From Ulota crispa (Eukaryota > Streptophyta > Bryopsida > Orthotrichales > Orthotrichaceae), in NCBI GenBank assembly GCA_963920765.1, contig OY987243.1:34719060-34783059 (forward strand): a stretch of 64,000 bases of DNA. The letters run 5' to 3'. Shown here piece by piece: positions 61,531 through 64,000 of this stretch. Every line of letters starts with the position of its first letter. Within the stretch, counting starts at the first letter, position 1. Made by a program: the position numbers and the translations under genes. A model generated the notes under the pieces. The model searched no databases. It was given only the letters and a program-made list of their open reading frames with translations, and was not told where the DNA came from.

Positions 61531-61764
61531 TGGGACCATGGAGGGCCATGGAAGATAGAAGGCTATGGGGAGGGCCAAGGGAGGAGGAGGGAGGGCATGG
61601 GGCCATGGGATCTTAAGAGAAAGGCTACAAATATCTAAATCTAAAAACTTTTTTGAGGCAATCAATTTTTTAGATTGCTTTCATGCGTAATCATGTCTCT
61701 TGTGTGACCCTTTTGGTACGACAAATATTGAAGACTTGTGTATCTTATTTATATAATAGGCTTA

Positions 61765-62400
61765 TTTTTATTAGTTGGGTAGTTGGGTGTTTGTATTCCC
61801 AAATGATTACATAGTGGTTATGGTTGGTTATTTCTATTAGTTGGGTAGTTGGGTGTTTGTGCTCCAAGAAGATTAAATGGCGGTTATGGTCTGCCTTGGG
61901 GATGGGGTACACACAAAGATAGGGGTTGGCCGTAAGAGAAGGAGGTGAACTGCTTAAACTTTCTTGCATGATAGCCTTCCTCCAGAACGGTGGGTGCAGG
62001 AATCCATTAGTCTATATTATAATGATGCCAACCTCATCCTTCACTGTAAGTACTCATTTTTCCTATCCTTGCCCTATAATGCTCAACAAAATCAAATTTT
62101 AGGTTAAAAATACGTGAATCAAGTTTTACTTGTCTTAATCTTTCATCTATTAAAGCACAATCTACTGATAAGAGGAATTGCATCATTTCTTTCAATTTCA
62201 AAAATCAAGTTATGCAAAATTATGCATATCATCCCTTTATCTTCAATTACATCTAACTTATATTGCCTATGCAATCTAATTTCTATAATAGAATGCAATC
62301 TCTATTAATTGGGTAGTAGCAAAGTTGACATGCTTCAAGAAGATTAAATGGCGGTTATGTTGGCGGTGGTTGTCCTCAAGGATGGGGTATACACTAGGAT
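61765..62400. repeat. Locally repeated ~60-bp and ~130-bp modules
   Basis: ATTAGTTGGGTAGTTGGGTG occurs at 61778 and 61837, followed by related text; AGAAGATTAAATGGCGGTTA recurs near 61868 and 62338, each followed by GGATGGGGTA-CAC. Three related blocks thus lie within 630 bases. Their Pro/Leu-rich minus-strand frames follow from GT-rich repeats. Confidence 0.7.
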
Positions 62401-62538
62401 AGGGGGTAGCCGCAGGAGAATAGGGAGCAGCGTGGAGCAATTGCAAGAGATGGAGGAGCAACAGGGATTGAACTGTGAGAAAAAAACACAACAAAAAATG
62501 TAAGATGTGTGGCAAGACAAAGTAAATTAGTCTCAATA

Positions 62539-62655
62539 AACTACAACAAAATAAGCATTTTATGACTAAATTATGGCTATTGTGAGTCATTCATAATTAT
62601 AATGACTCACAATAGCCATAACTCAAACTCATAAATTGCCCATTTTGTTGTAGTG
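62539..62655. mobile_element. CACTA-type fold-back MITE with ATA duplication
   Basis: ACTACAACAAAATAAGC at the left mirrors CATTTTGTTGTAGTG at the right; the centre is the palindrome GACTCACAATAGCCATAA and complement around TCATAATTATAATGA. ATA flanks both sides (62536-62538, 62656-62658), a three-base duplication. 117 bases. Confidence 0.85.
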
Positions 62656-62814
62656 ATATAATATTGTTTTTGGTTATGTGATTTATAATTCTCATTTGAA
62701 ACCTTTGAAATTGTCATAAAAATTCAACCGTATGAGAATCAAGTACACAATGGAAAGCCAAAGTTCAAAAATAAGGTAGATTGTAAGTAGATAGCCTTCT
62801 ACCGGAACATTCCG

Positions 62815-62947
62815 TAGAAATTAGAAAATTGTGTTGAAGTCAACAAAAACTACATGATGTTTTCATGCTTCTAAGGCAAATTTTTGCGTTAAAAGTATGA
62901 AAACATCATGTAGTTTATGTTGACTTCAACATAGTTTTCTACTAGTG
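62815..62947. mobile_element. CACTA-type fold-back MITE, family 2
   Basis: AACTACATGATGTTTTCATG and its mirror pair through most of 133 bases; right end GTTTTCTACTAGTG is intact, left end worn (TAGAAATTAGAAAATT). Confidence 0.85.
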
Positions 62948-63721
62948 AACAGCGGGTGCACAAGTCCACTAATTGTAGTATAATACTCCTTTTTATTTGC
63001 AAAAAGCCAAAACAACATTCAATGTCTTTTTTTGCAGCCTCTCCTATTTTTGCAAAATATGTTTCCTTCTGCTATTGTTATCCATAGATGATTTGTACAA
63101 AATGCTCCACAATGGATAAATTGAATCCATCAACAATTGATAATATCTTTTATAGTCTGTCATTTACCTCAAACTTGAAATCATGAATTTGGTTTTTGAG
63201 ATAATTATGTAAGACATAGCTACTATCCAAAATGTTTATGTCACTATTGGTTCAAGACATACCAAGAAAAACATGTCAAATCCATAATGATTGGACGTCA
63301 TATATAGCTTCTAAAATGATTATGTAATTTCCGTCTTTGTCAATGAATTGACCTTGCCATGTCGTCAAATAATTCTTCTATTGTAGGTGCATGCAATCAA
63401 ATGATTCAAACATTTTTTTCAAATACTATTTATTTTCATTTCCTTCATTATGTCTTCACAACATATTTTTTTTTATAAATTTGTAGTATTACACACAAAA
63501 ATCTTCTTAATAATTTAACTAATGTAGATTCCAATAAACTTTACAGATTCATCACAAGCGTCCATAGTATATCCATATACCAGTTGCTTTATAATGGCAT
63601 AGCAATTTTGCATGCTTGAAATACCTTATTTTTGAGTTGCATTTAGTTTTTGTTAAAAACATTTTTAATGCACTTCAACATCTTTAACTATCTTCAAAAA
63701 CTTGCATTGACATTCAATATT
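62948..63721. other. AT-rich stretch without recognised content
   Basis: No meaningful frame or repeat ends seen. Confidence 0.45.
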
Positions 63722-63851
63722 CACTACATGGAAACCATGGTTGAATTTACAAAAAGTTGACAAAGATTGTGACCTAATCTACAATATATTGTAGATTAGG
63801 TCACAATCTTTGTCAACTTTTTGTAAATTTGACCATGATTTTCTTGTAGTA
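63722..63851. mobile_element. CACTA-type fold-back MITE, family 1
   Basis: CACTACATGGAAACCATGG at the left, mirrored by CCATGATTTTCTTGTAGT at the right; centre CTACAATATATTGTAG is a perfect palindrome. 130 bases, the same length as the copies at 3872 and 43498. Confidence 0.9.
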
Positions 63852-64000
63852 TACAAAATAATCTTTCACTGTTTAATTTTACTCTTGCTTCCAATCTTGA
63901 TATAAATTACATTTTTTTTGGTATTGAATCACCATGTTTTTTTTATTGTACTTGTGGAAGACATTGTAATAGTTGTTGTTGTAATTCAACATTTTTAACC

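Noticed and set aside
61420-61665. Proline/serine-rich minus-strand open frame of 81 codons
   Set aside because: It is the direct translation of the 21-base minisatellite, an expected artefact of a G-rich tandem repeat.

Overview
This window reads as nuclear DNA of a eukaryote, most likely a land plant. It is strongly AT-rich, has no bacterial-style operons or ribosome binding sites, and is packed with short inverted-repeat transposons. Its only recognisable proteins are a Mutator-like (MULE) transposase with a SWIM zinc finger, split by GT...AG introns, and a plant-type Josephin-like deubiquitinase fragment. Both are broken. I see no intact conserved gene, no rRNA or tRNA, and no CRISPR. The species cannot be named from this sequence.

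Positions 1-23.9 kb are almost continuous small DNA transposons. The dominant group has ends of the form TTAA-CCCCTAAAGGxCC ... GGxCCTTTAGGGG-TTAA. The invariant four-base TTAA and the CCC start are the hallmarks of piggyBac elements; none of the copies carries a transposase. Several families of 0.12-1.4 kb occur as diverged copies in both orientations. Mixed with them are 120-220 bp fold-backs with CACTA-type ends, 0.4 kb fold-backs ending GGGAATTGATATGTGTACC, an 890 bp near-complete inverted repeat (7486-8376), and a nest of elements at 21129-22870.

Positions 23.9-27.7 kb are low-copy, less AT-rich sequence with a TATA box, an unrecognised open frame and a 66-base hairpin. From 27.7 to 35.7 kb repeats resume, mainly a ~260 bp family with AACACCATATTTGTTAA ends. 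One copy is interrupted by a 264 bp CpG-rich insert flanked by a 10-base direct repeat.

Positions 36.1-51.0 kb form the most interesting unit. Two ~270 bp repeats face each other at 36128-36444 and 50680-50963, as expected of the long terminal inverted repeats of a MULE. Between them lie a six-exon SWIM/MULE transposase pseudogene (36750-41874) and a Josephin-domain cysteine-protease pseudogene (about 43224-45968). Younger small elements are nested inside. Every nonsense or splice lesion that I could assign is explainable as a G:C to A:T change. The remainder is low-copy sequence (51.6-55.2 kb), then more fold-backs, piggyBac-like elements, a GT-rich minisatellite (61.4 kb) and CACTA-type fold-backs to the end.
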